From assembly GCA_045635785.1 (NCBI GenBank), contig JAZTWJ010000058.1, positions 1 through 22,356 of the forward strand: 22,356 nt of DNA, read 5' to 3'. Position 1 is the stretch's first letter, and every line of letters begins with the position of its first letter. Origin of the DNA: Flemingiibacterium sp045635785 (GTDB taxonomy: Bacteria; Bacillota; Clostridia; Oscillospirales; CAG-272). Shown one piece after another: positions 21,086-22,356 of this stretch. The notes under the pieces were generated by a model. The model had not been told where the DNA came from. It searched no databases and was given only the letters and a program-made list of their open reading frames with translations. A program made the translations under genes and the position numbers.

Positions 21086-22356
21086 ATGGCAGAGTATAAA
21101 TCCAAACATACTGGTGCGGAAATTGATGCCGGTATTGATAGAGTAAATGACGGTGGTTCGCTTCCTGATTACTGGAAAACGCACATTGACGCACGAATCT
21201 TCGACATCAGGGCGGCATTGGAAGCTGCTGGGTGGAATAAGTCGGCTTTCCTTTGGTATCATGACGCGCATTGGACTAACAGCTATCAGCGCAGTCCTGA
21301 AATTCTGAAATACCTTTATAAAAATACGCCGATCAACAAGACCAATTTCGGCGGTGATATTTGCGACTACGAGAGCGTGGATCGCGAGGATATGCTTTAT
21401 TTGTGGGACTGGCGCAAGGCTATTCGTGATTTGCCGAATCATCACAGTGTGGTAGGCAACCATGATGACGGCAACGGCAGCGAAAATGTGAGCGATGGTT
21501 CTTTCCCGGTCGGATATACCTATTCTTGGCTGCTGGCGGCGGAAGAAACGCCGGATATTGTGCGTGGCGATGAGTTTTACTACTACATCGACAACCCGAG
21601 CGAGAAAACCAGATACCTCTATCTGGATACAGCAACGAAGAACTACAATATTATGAGCAATACCGCCCAGCAGGAATTTGTCAAGGAAGCCTTGAAAAGC
21701 ACGCCTGATGGCTGGCACATCGTTGCGATTGCTCACATCTGGCGCACGGTTGATTATGACGTAACGCCGCCTGCGGATAACGGCTGGTCATACGGCGGCA
21801 CGACCTGCCTTGAAATGTTCTATGCCTACAATAACCGAAGCGGCGAATATGCAAGCTGCGGCGGCAAGGTTGAATTCTGCATCGGTGGACATACCCATGT
21901 GGATGCAAATTGGTTGTATGAGGATTCGATTCCTGTCATCCTGACGGAATGCGAAAGCAAGCATGTTCGTAGCGATTTGTCTTGCACAGAAGGAACTATC
22001 ACTGAATCTGCGGTTAGTGCTATTATTGCCGATTACAATAACAACAAAATCCATATCATCCGAATTGGCAGGGGCGAAAGCCGTGTGGTGGACATTCCTG
22101 GTGGTACGCAAGCCAATTATACCAACCAACTTCCCATCGCAACTGACGGAAGTGGCAACATCTACAATTCTGTCGGATATAAAGAAAATGTTCGTTTGAA
22201 TAGTAGCATTGAAGAAACAACAGCAACAGGTTGGGATTTGTCAGGCTTTATTCCTTGTAAGCAAAATGATGTTGTCAGGCTTAAGAACGTCGCTTTCTTA
22301 GATATGACTGGCGCGAATGGCACGTCTCCCAGAGCGAGAATATTCTACTATGACGT
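21086..22356 (+). CDS. tail protein with calcineurin-like phosphoesterase domain (3'-truncated by window)
   Basis: The frame is open from ATG 21086 to the window end (423 codons shown). It begins with a tail-attachment motif (KHTGAEIDAGIDRV), like that in the previous fiber-like protein. The enzyme domain shows all metallophosphoesterase motifs: DAH (Asp60, His62), GDICD (Asp91), GNHDD (Asn125, His126), a His at 217 in VAIAHIW, and GHTH (His269, His271). It should hydrolyse a phosphate ester with two metal ions. After about residue 300 a beta-rich region begins and is cut off. GGAGGTG precedes the start. Substrate is unknown; a surface polymer such as teichoic acid or a phosphate-bearing glycan is a reasonable guess because of its place in the tail. 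Confidence 0.88.
   Translation, partial: MAEYKSKHTGAEIDAGIDRVNDGGSLPDYWKTHIDARIFDIRAALEAAGWNKSAFLWYHDAHWTNSYQRSPEILKYLYKNTPINKTNFGGDICDYESVDREDMLYLWDWRKAIRDLPNHHSVVGNHDDGNGSENVSDGSFPVGYTYSWLLAAEETPDIVRGDEFYYYIDNPSEKTRYLYLDTATKNYNIMSNTAQQEFVKEALKSTPDGWHIVAIAHIWRTVDYDVTPPADNGWSYGGTTCLEMFYAYNNRSGEYASCGGKVEFCIGGHTHVDANWLYEDSIPVILTECESKHVRSDLSCTEGTITESAVSAIIADYNNNKIHIIRIGRGESRVVDIPGGTQANYTNQLPIATDGSGNIYNSVGYKENVRLNSSIEETTATGWDLSGFIPCKQNDVVRLKNVAFLDMTGANGTSPRARIFYYD

Overview
This window is the packaging, head and tail region of a tailed phage or prophage with a long non-contractile tail (siphovirus-like). It begins just upstream of the small terminase gene and ends inside a tail-tip gene. Strong AAAGGAGG-type ribosome sites, near-consensus sigma-70-type promoters, the SPP1/HK97-like gene order and the GT-type tail chaperone point to a host in the Bacillota. 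Protein style (DUF6711 tail protein, DUF5055-like chaperone, tail-tip TGAxIDAGI motifs) suggests gut Clostridia such as Oscillospiraceae. The host assignment is inference from sequence style only.

Layout. (1) 1-685: structured leader and terS. (2) 675-1157: an array of about ten 9-bp repeats that starts inside the terS stop, then about 400 bp of non-coding DNA rich in inverted repeats. (3) 1158-2429: a minus-strand accessory cluster of a 25-aa type I toxin-like peptide, a ribbon-helix-helix-like protein, a zinc-ribbon protein and two tiny membrane-type proteins, ending at a terminator. Two short plus-strand transcription units (promoter plus terminator) lie opposite it and look like small RNAs; one overlaps the 3' end of the toxin gene and is a good antitoxin-RNA candidate. 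(4) 2430-4256: a non-coding stretch with inverted repeats, a serine recombinase, a YjcQ-like protein, a DUF2442 protein and a small membrane protein, closed by a strong terminator. Regions 2-4 are a roughly 3.6-kb accessory island splitting terS from terL. (5) 4279-9108: terL, SPP1-like portal, scaffold, major capsid protein and a tiny Lys/Ala/Pro-rich protein. (6) 9132-11225: connector, stopper, HK97 gp10-like protein, tail terminator and tail tube. (7) 11250-16220: tail chaperone pair joined by a classic -1 slippery site, then a 1394-aa tape measure. (8) 16237-22356: distal tail, tail hub, a fiber-like protein, and a truncated tail protein with a complete calcineurin-like phosphoesterase active site.

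The structural genes are tightly packed, all on the plus strand, and look like one late operon making DNA-filled heads and tails. The most interesting parts are the island between the terminase genes, above all the toxin/antisense-RNA locus and its structured, promoter-dense surroundings, and the phosphoesterase at the tail tip.
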